Assembly (NCBI GenBank): GCA_033239005.1
Contig: BSQZ01000001.1
Location: 10,167,500 to 10,231,499, forward strand
Source of the DNA: Lamellibrachia satsuma
Lineage: Eukaryota > Annelida > Polychaeta > Sabellida > Siboglinidae
Length of the DNA: 64,000 nt
Direction: 5' to 3'
Of the stretch, positions 1 through 11,104 are shown one piece after another; position 1 is the stretch's first letter; each line of letters opens with the position of its first letter. The translations under genes were made by a program, and so were the position numbers. The notes under the pieces are model-generated. The model was not told the origin of the DNA. It ran no database searches and saw only the letters and a list, made by a program, of their open reading frames with translations.

Positions 1-1
1 C

Positions 2-172
2 CATCCGATTAGTTGGGGACATAACAGAACCACTGAGGAAGACTCGCACAGTGACAGTGACCACTTGTATATTGCTCCAACTAAAAACCTTTTGACACAT
101 TCTGGACTCTTTTTCCGAGATCCTAAATACACCACTGTGTGCTGTGCTGTTATTTCACTTAGACTATAGTCG
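2..172 (+). CDS. Possible 3' end of an upstream coding region (unrecognised)
   Basis: One frame is open from base 2 to a TAG at 170-172, about 56 codons, with an acidic Ser/Asp/Glu/His-rich stretch followed by a mixed hydrophobic tail. It has no Met near its start, so it would be the tail of something beginning before the window. No domain is recognisable. It could be chance: about 170 bp of open frame is not rare. A polyadenylation signal was not identified with confidence downstream. Confidence 0.2.
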
Positions 173-454
173 TGTCATGGGCTTAGATTAGCATTGTATA
201 TTTCAACTCTAATTATATACAATTTTAAGCTAGAAAGTTATCTAGTTACTACGTTTGTACTTTATGGTCAACAGCTTGGTTAGCTTGCCTTGATGTGACC
301 TATAAATAATTGAACCATAAATAACACAAAGTGAACACCACCCTAGGGTAAGTTAACTACCCATCCAAGGGTAAATAAACTGCAGACTAGCTACCTGCTC
401 AGTTTCACAAACCCAGACCAGGCGAGTGACTCTCAACAAATATAAGTGAGTTTG
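173..454. other. Unassigned AT-rich sequence
   Basis: No coding pattern, terminal repeat or RNA motif was seen here. It leads directly into a 35-bp tandem array. Confidence 0.4.
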
Positions 455-700
455 CACTTCATCCTATGTATCAGACTGCTCCAGTCTGGCACTTCATCCT
501 ATGTATCAGACTGCTCCAGTCTGGCACTTCATCCTATGTATCAGACTGCTCCAGTGTGGCACTTCATCCTATGTGTCAGACTGCTCCAGTCTGGCACTTC
601 ATCCTATGTATCAGACTGCTCCAGTGTGGCACTTCATCCTGTGTCAGACTGCTCCAGTCTGGCACTTCATCCTATGTATCAGACTGCTCCAGTCTGGCAC
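455..700 (+). repeat. 35-bp minisatellite, about 7 copies
   Basis: The unit begins CACTTCATCCTATGTATCAG and ends CTCCAGTCTGG. Copies start near 455, 490, 525, 560, 595, 630 (slightly shortened) and 663. Differences are few (tctgg/tgtgg, gtatc/gtgtc). Open frames across it arise only from the repeat and are not taken as genes. Confidence 0.9.
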
Positions 701-717
701 CATTGATGATAAATTAA

Positions 718-1522
718 CGTGTAGTAATTGAGGTTAATTGAGGTGGTTGTACGTATTCTGACCCTGTGTAGTGAATAATATAATGAATTCTGCTGACTTA
801 TCATGATGGTCAAAGTATTCGCATGTGTCTATTGGCAAGATAATGTCAGTGTAGGTGTAAATCATGAACTTTATCTCTTGATCTGTAATGTTTAATTCAT
901 GTATATATTGTTGCTGAGTCATTGTGGCGAATGGAGATCAACATTAATTGTTGAAACGTACCAGTCAAACGTGCCGGTCAACAGGCATGACTGAAGATGG
1001 TTTGTCCTACATTGGTACAAGAACGTTTACCACTGGTGGCACGTTTCACATAGTTCAATACTGGACAGTTTATTTTAGTCCCATTTCATGTGGTTCAACC
1101 TGCTGTGCAGATGACCATCTCAGTATCAACACTGATGCTACCAACTGATTGGAAAGCTTTTGTAATATAGCTAGGGCAAGCTGAATACTACCTACATAAG
1201 TCAAGCTGGTGCGCTAATGAACTGGGCAGTTAATATGGAGAAGACCTTTAAAGATACAAAGTCTGAACATTTTTTTTATCAAAATCATGTTATACAGGTA
1301 TTATATAATATATATATATATATGTTCTAATATCTTGATGGCCTATTTTTGTTCAAATGATCAAATGATTTGACTTCAGTCGTTAGATCGAGTAAGGCTC
1401 CAAATAGTGGGTATCCAAAATAGTCAATACTGTGCAGATCAATGCCAATCATTGGCGTGACTTCCATCCTCCCACTGATCACATAACAAAGTTACGAAAT
1501 TTCATCAATGGTGAAATTTGTG
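718..1522. other. Unassigned intergenic sequence with short (TA)n
   Basis: A short TA run lies near 1305-1322. The small open frames near 734-922 and 948-1148 lack domain features or splice context. Nothing else is supported. Confidence 0.4.
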
Positions 1523-1700
1523 AGTTTTTAGCATTTCCATTTTCACTTAATTTAATGTTTGACCAAACATTAGTAATTTAATAGTTTCCTTGATGATTTC
1601 TCAAAAACTGTATATAAAAGTTGCACACATGAGTTAGCATGTTGCAGTGGATACTATGTAACCAAGTCGAACAACTCTATTACTACTGGGTGTTGACAGT
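1523..1700 (-). repeat. Gypsy-type element, 3' LTR remnant
   Basis: This segment is a direct repeat of 5018-5215: both carry a shared block with tttgaccaaacatta, then tatataaaag/gaatataaaag, then gttgcag-ggatactatgtaacca. Because the internal genes read on the minus strand, the low-coordinate copy is the 3' LTR. It runs straight into the tandem array at 1670-2836, whose unit matches the distal part of the other LTR. Confidence 0.7.
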
Positions 1701-2836
1701 GTTTATTATAACAAATCTATTACTACTGGGGTGTTGACAGTGTTTATTATAACAAATCTATTACTACTGGGGTGTTGACAGTGTTTATTATAACAAATCT
1801 ATTACTACTGGGGTGTTGACAGTGTTTATTATAACAAATCTATTACTACTGGGGTTTTGACAGTGTTTATTATAACAAATCTATTACTACTGGGTATTGA
1901 CAGTGTTTATTATAACAAATCTATTACTACTGGGTATTGACAGTGTTTAATATATAACAACTCTATTACTACTGGGGTATTGACAGTGTTTATTATAACA
2001 AATATATTACTACTGGGGTGTTGAAATTGTGTATTATAACAAATCTATTACTACTGGGGTGTTGACAGTGTTTATTATAACAAATCTATTACTACTGGGG
2101 TGTTGACAGTGTTTATTATAACAAATCTATTACTACTGGGGTGTTGACAGTGTTTATTATAACAAATCTATTACTACTGGGTATTGACAGTGTTTACTAT
2201 ATAACAACTCTATTACTACTGGGGTATTGACAGTGTTTAATATATAACAACTCTATTACTACATGGGTATTGACAGTGTTTAATATATAACAACTCTATT
2301 ACTACTTGGGTATTGACAGTGTTTAATATATAACAACTCTATTACTACTTGGGTATTGACAGTGTTTAATATATAACAACTCTATTACTACTTGGGTATT
2401 GACAGTGTTTAATATATAACAACTCTATTACTACATGGGTATTGACAGTGTTTAATATATAACAACTCTATTACTACTTGGGTATTGACAGTGTTTAATA
2501 TATAACAACTCTATTACTACTTGGGTATTGACAGTGTTTAATATATAACAACTCTATTACTACATGGGTATTGACAGTGTTTAATATATAACAACTCTAT
2601 TACTACTTGGGTATTGACAGTGTTTAATATATAACAACTCTATTACTACTTGGGTATTGACAGTGTTTAATATATAACAACTCTATTACTACTTGGGTAT
2701 TGACAGTGTTTAATATATAACAACTCTATTACTACTTGGGTATTGACAGTGTTTAATATATAACAACTCTATTACTACTTGGGTATTGACAGTGTTTAAT
2801 ATATAACAACTCTATTACTACTGGGGTATTGACAAT
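1670..2836 (-). repeat. LTR-derived 41/43-bp minisatellite, about 27 copies
   Basis: Two unit types occur. The 41-bp form (…tattactactggggtgttgacagtg…) dominates the left third. The 43-bp form (…actacttgggtattgacagtg…, ending in tttaatatataac) fills the right two thirds. The same motif occurs once in the unexpanded LTR at about 5155-5205, so the array appears to have grown from inside the LTR. It ends where the pol-derived sequence begins. Confidence 0.85.
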
Positions 2837-3370
2837 GTGTGCCTTGACTTCCTCAAACTGAGGTGGTGGGATGTGACAGTAGGCTGCTCTGACAGGGCTG
2901 TCTTCTGTTGTGCATATACAGTGTTTGTCATTTTTAGCAAATACCTGCCGATTTGAGTGCAATAATTCAGTCAGGCGAACTCTTTTAGTAGGCGGAATAT
3001 CACCAATACTCACATCTCGCATCCAACCCTGATCACTGGGCAACTCAGGTATGTCACAACTTTGTTTGCTGCTTACCCATCGTGTATTAGATGTCACCTG
3101 TCTGGGTTCCAAGCTTACTCTCAACCCGTCATCCAATTCCTGGAAACCTACCATGTGCTCTGGATCCATATCGATTACATCAACTGAATAGATCCTCCCA
3201 ATTGGGGAACAGGAACGCAACCATACCTCATTGGGAGTTGGGTTGACGATGGTTACCCCAAAACATCCATTAATGGAACCTACTAGTCCCGCTTGGAGGA
3301 GTAAACCTCCCTTTAGGGGTTCATCCAATGGTTCTACCATTCCGTTACCGCTGCAACGTGGCCCTGACAC
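2837..3370 (-). pseudogene. Gypsy-type pol fragment: protease-RT linker
   Basis: Minus-strand translation gives a linker typical of metazoan Gypsy polyproteins: a stretch ending in TELLHSNRQVFAKND, then a segment corresponding to the usual 'TPVR..YR.IPP.qfeEVk.Hi' run-in to reverse transcriptase (here SPVRAAYCHIPPPQFEEVKA). The frame then runs into the minisatellite. The reverse transcriptase, RNase H and integrase that normally follow are absent, so the element cannot be autonomous. Confidence 0.75.
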
Positions 3371-3721
3371 TGTGACATTAGACGATAACCATGGCGGTAT
3401 ATTTACACTTGTGTCCCCTGAAATTTTAACTACTCTTCCCTCTATGTCTCGTTTTGGTTTACGATCATGGGTCTATGGTGCAAAGGAGTTCCCTAATCTC
3501 TGGGATTGCACCCACTATACCCGAGGTTAATCTGCAATGATTGAGCCCTGGTGGATCTTTCTGCACTAGAATCCCCTTGTTCTTAATGATAGTACCTAAC
3601 ACATTTATATCGGCCTAATGTATGGGAACACTACAGAGTTGGCTGCTTCCAGCCATAACCATGACAATGCATCCTCTAAACAGCCGACAGAAGCCATTAA
3701 GTATTCATTGAACAACCATTC
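3371..3721 (-). pseudogene. Gypsy-type pol, decayed interval between protease and linker
   Basis: This lies between the two recognisable pol fragments, in the position of the rest of the retropepsin and the start of the linker. The minus-strand frames are broken by stops, and no individual motif is asserted here. Confidence 0.4.
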
Positions 3722-3955
3722 CTATAAAATAGTTACTTCCGAACCCATATCTAAAACCATACTGGTTTTTTTGCCTGCTATATAACATGAAATGGTAGGG
3801 ATCTTACCCATTATAGCGTCCACTAACACACAGTCAGTGCTACTATGCCTGCCTGCCTGAAGCTTGACAATGGGGTGAATTAGTTTCTTTGTTGACCCTG
3901 GGGTACTGGCAAATTTGGACCTGACATAGATCTGGACTACTGGACCACCCCACAT
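3722..3955 (-). pseudogene. Gypsy-type retropepsin fragment
   Basis: The minus-strand frame contains GKIPTISCYIAGKKTSMVLD followed by MGSEVTIL. This resembles the start of an aspartic protease, where the family has D-T/S-G at the catalytic site; here the middle residue is Met, which would be expected to inactivate it. It sits between the Gag-like part and the pol linker, in the expected order for a minus-strand Gypsy element. Confidence 0.6.
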
Positions 3956-4040
3956 TGCACTGGCATCTGACTGATCCCCATATGCATGAACCCCCGACTG
4001 TTCATCGGTACTTCATATATCGCTTGCTTGCTTCCAACAC

Positions 4041-4084
4041 ATATTCTGGGTGTGACCCCTTCGCCTGCAGTACTCACAATTAAG
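4041..4084 (-). pseudogene. Gag zinc knuckle (CCHC) remnant
   Basis: A minus-strand frame reads CEYCRRRGHTQNMCWKQA, an exact C-x2-C-x4-H-x4-C nucleocapsid-type zinc knuckle. It lies between the capsid-like region (4360-4924) and the protease fragment, the normal Gag-Pol order. It is too short to appear as a stand-alone open frame. Confidence 0.65.
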
Positions 4085-4359
4085 TGATCCGCTGCTGTGG
4101 GGTTCCTGTCTGCTAGGTCTCGCAGCCACCCCTACAGCCATATGTTGGCAACAAGGACACAATTTCTGACTGAGTGGTCACAAGTAGTTCCAGTTGTGTC
4201 GCAATTTGATCCAGTGGACTTGGGTCATCGAAGGCGTGTCAGGGTTCGTGAACTTCCCTCACACGTATACTCCTGTGTGACCCACTCAAATCCTCGCAGC
4301 CATCTGTTGTTGCGCTCGCAACAAAGACATGATATCCAACTGAGTGGTCGCGACTTGGG

Positions 4360-4924
4360 TCATTGAAGGCGTGGCGGGGTTCGTGAACTTCCCTCACAGG
4401 TAAACCTTCTGTGTGGCCTACTGAAACCGTCCTCCTCTAGTTTAATCGCTTTGGAACATAATGCGGCAAAAAAAATTTTAGGGTCAGTCAGAACTAGTCT
4501 CTTTATTTCCCGTTTTATTTGGGGTTCTAACAGGTTTATGAAGAACATTATATCAACATATTAACCTTACTTTCAACCTTAGCCAATCCTTCAGAAATTT
4601 CTAGAAGCGCTCTGGAAAAATCCCTAACACTTTCTCTACTACCCTAAATATGTTATCGATACAGTCCTTCTCTTCCCTTGGGGCATACCTTACTTCTTCC
4701 TGGGCGGGTCTTTCCAGGTGGGCGATCAGAAATGACAGTCTCTCAGTCGAAGAGAAGGGGGGTAAGATGCTCCAGTAGTGAAGTTCGCTAGTTCTACCAC
4801 TGAACACCCTCAGTTTTCGAGTCGGAGGGGCAGTCACCATGACACTGATGGGCTGCTGTTGGTTGCGTTTTATCGTCTCCGCAGTCTCCCCCAGCTGAGC
4901 CAACTTGTCTTCTGCCGACGCCAT
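4360..4924 (-). pseudogene. Gypsy-type Gag (capsid-like) remnant
   Basis: Two minus-strand frames, 4924-4601 and 4548-4360, look like pieces of one Gag. The first starts MASAEDKLAQLGET and has a run with FSGRTSELHYW and RLSFLIAHLERPAQEEVRYA, resembling the start of an invertebrate Gypsy Gag ('F.G…f..W…K…l..hL.G.A…v'). The second contains LLEPQIKREIKRLVLTDP. They are separated by a frameshift or lost segment. Confidence 0.55.
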
Positions 4925-4977
4925 CCTTTCTCTGGAAGCTTACACTCATTTCAAATTCCACTTGTAACCATGTCGAG

Positions 4978-5225
4978 CAGTGTTTAATATATAACAGAAG
5001 CTTCCAGAGGAAATTTTTTTAGCGTTTCCATTTTCACTTAATTTAATGTTTGACCAAACATTAAGTAATTTAATAGTTTGTCTGATGATTTCTCCAAAAC
5101 TGAATATAAAAGGTGCACAAATGAGCTAGCATGTTGCAGGGGATACTATGTAACCAATTCGAATTGCTCTTACTATTGGGGTATTGCATGACAGTGTTTA
5201 ATATATAAGAAAAGCTTCCAGAAGA
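4978..5225 (-). repeat. Gypsy-type element, 5' LTR
   Basis: This is the short, unexpanded partner of the repeat at 1523-1700. Both margins carry a cagtgtttaatatataa…aagcttccaga motif (4978-5000 and 5195-5220). It contains a TATA-like gaatataaaagg. For a minus-strand element it is the upstream LTR, and the internal region then reads down through Gag and protease. Confidence 0.6.
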
Positions 5226-5297
5226 AATAGAGCAACCGCAACATTTCGCCAAGAATAATAATAAGGGTGCAGCGTGCCAGATAACTGACCGCCACAA

Positions 5298-5543
5298 ATG
5301 GCCATGAATGGTATACTGAGCCTGGAGAAGGTTGCCTGCATAGAACAATGTCTGTCCCGTCATCTCCGGCCTAGGGCGAACTGCCCTGACTACTTGCTAA
5401 AACCAGCTCAGATCACTAATGTGGGAATGACACAGGGTATAGCACTCTCTAATGAGTGGCCTAACAAATACATAAAGCAGCTAAATCCACCAGGGTTACA
5501 ACTAGGCAGGTTTGATTTTTCACAAAATGAGGAGGACTTTTAA
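5298..5543 (+). CDS. Unrecognised ORF, possibly a terminal exon
   Basis: An 81-codon frame just outside the LTR begins MAMNGILSLEKVACIEQCLS and ends LGRFDFSQNEEDF before TAA. The composition is protein-like (mixed helix-forming segment, then a Pro/Asn/Gln tail with an acidic end) rather than low complexity. No family is recognised. It could be the last exon of an upstream gene, a captured fragment of the Gypsy neighbourhood, or chance. No convincing splice partner was seen. Confidence 0.3.
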   Translation: MAMNGILSLEKVACIEQCLSRHLRPRANCPDYLLKPAQITNVGMTQGIALSNEWPNKYIKQLNPPGLQLGRFDFSQNEEDF

Positions 5544-5559
5544 TGAACCACATAAAAAA

Positions 5560-6221
5560 ATATATACTGTGGCCGTTTTCTGCTTAAGTTAAATGTTATT
5601 TTTTTAAAGATGTGCCCATCACACGATGCCATGAATGCCTGATCCGAAGTCCACAGGGATTGAAAATTGTTGACATCTGTTCATGAATGTACTTGAATGG
5701 CAAGGTTGATATTGACACCTGTTCATGAATGTACTTGAATGGCAAGGTTGATGTTAAAAAATGTGGTTAATTAAAACACTTTTGGGCGGTCAAGATGTTA
5801 GAACAGATATGGCTTATATGTATAGCATGATTTTACCGATAACAATTAGACATTGTACCTATAAATGAGGTCCACTTGTAGACCCCTAAATGGTGCATCG
5901 CTTACATTCTACTGACGGTGTATATGAACATATTTGTATCAAATCAATATGGGTGCTGCTGTCCCTTCAAATCAACCACGGAAGTAACTCATTTAAGGCG
6001 AGAGAGAGGGAGGGAGGGAAGGAGGGAGGGAGACTACATTGACAGTGTGAAAACGGCCACAAAACTCAGCAGCTATCACCAGAAATGGGTGTAGCTGATT
6101 TGTTTTGTTTCTATTCTGCCATCTGGTGAATAGAAAGTGAGTCACAACAGATTTCTTTGTGTAGTTTCCCACCAGAGGGAGCAACCAGCCATCAGGCATT
6201 CATAGTCCTGTTTTGGTTTAG
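5560..6221. other. Unassigned sequence with a 40-bp duplication
   Basis: A segment with gttcatgaatgtacttgaatggcaaggttgat occurs twice in tandem near 5678-5750. A purine run (gagagaggg…) lies at 6000-6031. No gene was seen. Confidence 0.45.
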
Positions 6222-6601
6222 GGGAGAAAACCACAGTTGACCTTCCTGTTTATTGTTTCACATGAATGTAGGGCGTATTAAATTGTGAATTTAAACAATT
6301 CATATGATGTGACATAAGTGCAATTGAGCAGGCATATTCACACGTTTATTTGTAAAAGCTATTGACTGTGAAATAGTGCATTTTTTTAGAATAGAATACA
6401 ATATTTTTTTTAAATTGACGGTCATCGCATGTTTTAAAAGAGCTGGAGGTATGTGATTTTGTCAAAACTTAGTCAGCATGTCAATGAGATGATGGCAGTT
6501 GCTGTGAATAATTTTCACAATTTTTAATGGTCATGTTTTCTTATAATCAAGCAAAACGTTAACATGGCCACCAATGCAATTCTCTACTGTGGTTTTCTCC
6601 C
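6222..6601. mobile_element. MITE copy A with perfect 16-bp terminal inverted repeats
   Basis: The left end GGGAGAAAACCACAGT (6222-6237) is the exact reverse complement of the right end ACTGTGGTTTTCTCCC (6586-6601). The 380-bp interior is non-coding. The same interior blocks recur at 11932-12332 (e.g. gttgaccttcctgtttattg, catatgatgtgacataagtg, aacatggccaccaatgcaat), so this is a family. A clear target duplication was not identified. Confidence 0.8.
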
Positions 6602-6900
6602 AAATAGACGGAAGTCATGGTCATAAATACGGTTATAAAATGTTGATATGCTTATGTTTTGGTTGTTGTTGTTAGCTTAATTGTGGATATTACAGGTAAT
6701 TTGGATGAAATTATTAGTTTGTTATAACAATTTTCTTATAATTTTCATAATTTGCAATTCTGATAATATACTTAGGGTTCATATTTTTGAAAATAAATAA
6801 ATAAATAAAAATGGTTGCTAACCTGCCCCATGTTGTGTTTGTTTGACTTAGAAAATTGTTGGTGTCAGATTGGATAATATTCTGTTATTATACATGTACA

Positions 6901-6960
<60 letters not shown>

Positions 6961-7387
6961 ATTCCATCTAGTCAACAAGATAATTACTGGTTAAACGCCG
7001 CTACTATTTAAACTGTTTAACAGTCTCCCTTAGGAGGTATCCTATAACCGATCTACTAAATATAAACAAATTCAAATAAATGTACATTTTAGTTTTGTAC
7101 CATAATGTTTGGTATGCATCAACTGATATTTTGCGCAATTTGATGTTTAATATGATATTTCATTGTTAATAAACGCAATATTTTTTTTCATATGTTAATA
7201 TAGCATTAAAGAGCTTATGGTAAGCTAAACATCTACAATAAGCAATTTTTAGTATCAACAATAACTGTTGCTTTTCCAAAATGTCTGTTCACCACATATC
7301 AATACCAATTTCATGTTGTGTGCAGTACTTTGTAAGTGCTTGGGCACAAGGAAATGAAGGTATGCAACCCTAACCTTAGCTAACCCC
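6602..7387. other. AT-rich spacer with (TA)n microsatellite
   Basis: An uninterrupted TA run spans about 6905-6955 after acatgtacatgtacat. No coding or RNA feature was recognised. Confidence 0.5.
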
Positions 7388-10300
7388 ATATCTACAGGGA
7401 TGAGAAATTTCCGTTTTTTGCCGGAATTCCGGTTTTTATGTTGCTCCAAGGACCATTTTGTGAATCACGTAAATCCGGGGAGAAATGTGAGGGGAGTAGG
7501 TAAGGGTGTATGGGTATGAAATCCTGGTTAACTCGCGAGCGATCTATCTGTGGGTTTAGTCTTCACACGTGGCGGCACCTAGTGGATAGGTGTACTGAAC
7601 ATTTACACCAGGTGACGTCATATGTGAATGATCGGCGCTAAGACACAGAACCGGCGATTTCGTCGGCTACAATCAAAAGCAGTGTACCAATAGCGAACCG
7701 CGATCTATTTAGGTCAGACATTAGCCATTAATTTTGCGACCTGGTTAACAAACATGGCTGGTCGAGGCTTTGTTTTATGACAAGACAAATTAACAGTGAA
7801 AGACATTGACAAAAGTGTAAAAAATAGATGGAATTGGGCATGGTTGGAGAGGTCGGCTGGGGACACTTTGCTGGATTCATTCATCCGTAAATTGCCAGCA
7901 CCCAGCAGAGCATACTGTTTGTGGTGCGAGTCTGGAATAAACTATGCTGCAAGTGGTGCCAAGGCGCTCACAAATCATGCCGCATCTGACAAGCACAATA
8001 AACAACTGGAGACGAGGAAGTCCAACTACAGGCTAACAGGTTGGGTGGCTATTCTAAGGCGTGAAATAATATAATAGGAAACGGTACCTAACATATTTGA
8101 AACAATGACTGTTCCATCTTATTATTCAATTTCATAATGCCATGATGATTAGCCTGCCTAGTTTGGTGTATTATGCCGTATTTGTTATGCCTTATTGTAA
8201 CCAGTTGTATTTATCTTCATGGCTTATTTTGTAATATTTCATGAAATTTGAACTAAATATCATGGTTTATCTTATAATTTAAATTTAGTACAATGTTGTG
8301 CAGTGTACAGATGTAGCACATTTTTTTTTTGTGCTTTTGGTACCGGTACCGTATATTATTTGGTATTTATATTTTAGAATAAAATAAACAAACAAAATCG
8401 ATTGTCATGTTCAGAGTGTGAATTCTAAGTGAGCAGATGTATCATAGTTCGTGTGTTAACTGCAAATCTGTGTCAACTGTTGGGTAGCTTCCCCAGTAAT
8501 TATGTTGCAATTTGAAAGGTAATTAGGGTTTAATTATATGGTTAACTTTACCTTTAGGGTCTTTTTTATTATGATTAAGATTATGGTTATGGTTGGATCT
8601 GTTCCAACTTGATGCTGTTCTGATCTGTAACAACATTCATTCTGTTTAATAATATAAATAAATATAGAACTTTCTACATTTTTTAGCTGAAGAAAGTGGT
8701 GACGGAGTTGCAACAAATGATCTGCCATACAGCATACACCCCATGTTCCGTTCTTCACTAGCCAAGTCTGCACCTCAGCCCAAATTGCGGATCCTTGTAA
8801 AAGACCGTGTTGCCAACAATGAAGCAATGGTGCTTGGTTTCCTAGCAGAGAAAAATCTCAATTTTACAGATGCACCAGATTTAATTCAGCTAGCCAAATC
8901 CTTGGCCAAAGACAGTGAAGCCTTAGCAGAGTTGAACATAGACAGAACATCAGCTTCATATAAGATGCAATTTGGTGTTGGGAAGACATTTGCAGATGAA
9001 CTGGCTGTAAATCTTAGAAAGAACTACTTCTCACTTAACATTGATGAAGCCACATCAAAGTCTTCAAAGAAAGTGCTATCTTTCTTAGTGAGTTACTTTT
9101 CCCCTGAGGATAACAAAGTTGTTGTGAGACATCTGCATTCAGCAAGTGTTATCAAGGCAAACAGTGAAACCATCCATGAAGAACTTAAAAAAAAGAACTG
9201 CCTTGGACAAATCTTATGTCAATACTCATGGACTCTTGCAATGTCATGCGAGGGTCCAAGTCTGGGTTTGAAATGCGGGTGAGGTCCAGTAACGCCCCAC
9301 ACTTGCTGGACATCGATGGTGATTCATGTCATCACGCTCATAATGCGTCCAAGAAAATAAGTGAAAAGTTCGGCAAGTTTGTGGAGCAGATGTTCTGGTG
9401 CATTCACACAGATTTTCATTGGTCTCCAGATTTGGTTGAGGCATTACGATCTGCTTCTTCCTAGGTATTGGTTACACAATGCCTGAGCGTTATGTTCCGA
9501 CAAGGTGGCTGACTGTGTATGATGTGTCCATGGATGCCCTTCGACTGATGGATGCTTACACATTATTCTACTATGCCTTCCTCACTGGTGATGATAGAGT
9601 TACTTTCTTGCGACACTGTGTGGAGATTTATGCTCGGTTAAATCTCAGTCAAGAGGTGAAAGACAGAGTTCGAGACATTCAGGGCCAACTGAGACGAAAG
9701 AAAATGACGACACAGGGTAAAGACAGAAAGAGGAAGATCACCCAGCGATTGTTCCATGAGCGAAAGCGAATGATGCTTGTGCTGCACTTCTATTCTAGTA
9801 GCTTTCCACTGCTAAAGAGGTACACGGTGTTATTCCAGACAAAAGAACCAATGCTGCACAAGGTCAATGATGAGCAGTTGGCACTTCTCAAGGAGTTTCT
9901 TGCATGTTTTATTCGCCCTGACTTGCTGCTTGACCAGTCTGCAAGAAGGCTGGTCAAGCTTGACCTCGCAGCACCATCCAACTGGCTGCCCGACAAAGAT
10001 GTGTATGTGGGGTTAAGTGCACAAAAACTGTGCAACAAACAGGATTCCATTGTAGTGGCTTTCATGAAGGCAGTGAGAAAGGCATATGTTGCATGTGGCA
10101 GCTACCTGCAATTGAAAATGCCTGTGACGAATAAGCTCCTGCAACATGTATCGGCACTGGATCCTGTTGTCAGAGGAGAACCAAAGGCATTGCAGTACAT
10201 GCTGGCACTGCCCACCTTGGTCACCAATGTCCTGACAGAAGCTGAGCAGAGGTCATATGACATGGAGGTTCGCCAATTCCATGTAGACAGTGCACGTCCC

Positions 10301-11104
10301 CAAGCATCCACAAACAATAGACTGGACTCATGGTGGGCTGCTGTATTCTCTGCAGGAAAGTTCCCATCTTTGTCAAAGCTGGTGGCCGCACTGATGAGCT
10401 GCTTCCATGGCCCTCAAGTGGAAGGGAGTTTTAGTCGCATGTCTAATATCATGAATAGTGCCACTGCCAGGATGAATGTTAGTACATTCAACAGTATCCA
10501 GACTGTTAAGTACTCGCTCATGGCCAGCAATAAGAATGCAATGCAATACTTCCACAAGCATGACTACCTGCATGAACCTGTGAATAGTCACCTCGTTCAT
10601 AACATGAGGGGTGCATACAAAATGTACTCCTCCCAACTTGCAGAGGAACGAAAGATAAAGGAGGAGAAGAAAGTTGAACTGAACATGTCAAAGAAGAAGG
10701 CAACCACCAAGCGCGAAGCTAAGGAGACAGCTGAGCTGGCAACTAAGAAAGCTAGAATGGCCCATCAACGGGCTGTTCTGAAGAAACTGGTCAAGAAGAG
10801 AGCTGCCAACTCTGGTTCCGCCCAATAGGGATCACTAACAAATGAATGACATCAGATTAGTAATTATTGCAGGTGATGAAATAAATTGTCTGAATATGTC
10901 GTTTTTGCATCTACAACATTTTTCATTTACTATTGCTCAGAATCCAAGTTAAGTCTAAAATATTTAAATAAAAAAAAATTATGGGGAAGTCCTCCCACCC
11001 AACAAGAGGGGACGCCACTCTTGTCCTCTCCCCAGCACCCCTTTAGAGACTCTTGAAAAATTTCAGGTTTTTTCTCAAATGTTCACTCTCATGCATGATA
11101 TCTA
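7388..11104 (+). mobile_element. hAT DNA transposon, near full length, about 3.7 kb
   Basis: The proposed termini are CAGGGATGAG… at 7395 and …CTCATGCATG at 11097, an imperfect inverted pair (10 of 12 bases). The 7-mer ATATCTA lies immediately outside both ends (7388-7394 and 11098-11104), consistent with most of the 8-bp target duplication of hAT elements. The interior holds a two-exon hAT-type transposase (7754-10828) on the + strand. The boundary call is inference from the TIR and duplication match; the transposase assignment is stronger. Confidence 0.7.
7754..10828 (+). pseudogene. hAT-type transposase, two exons, with one nonsense codon and two frameshifts
   Basis: Exon 1 (7754-8039) has a BED-like zinc finger: CLWC, then H-x5-H in NHAASDKH. 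A GT-AG intron (8040-8686) joins it in phase 1 to exon 2. Exon 2 carries the hAT catalytic region (FSLNIDEATSKSSKKVLSF), then SILMDSCNVMRGSKSG, HTDFHWSPDLVEAL and MPERYVPTRWLTVYD, and ends in a Lys/Ala/Glu-rich basic tail after a hAT dimerisation-like part with FHGPQVEGSFSRMSNIM. Lesions: an in-frame TGA at 7778-7780, codon 9; a frameshift at the A8 run 9187-9194; and another near 9450-9465. With the frames put together the family order is intact at roughly 800 codons. It is probably a recently dead transposase, although homopolymer sequencing error could explain the first shift. Confidence 0.8.

Noticed and set aside
9244..10703. Minus-strand frames of 61-91 codons
   Set aside because: They are antisense to the hAT transposase exon, with no independent support.
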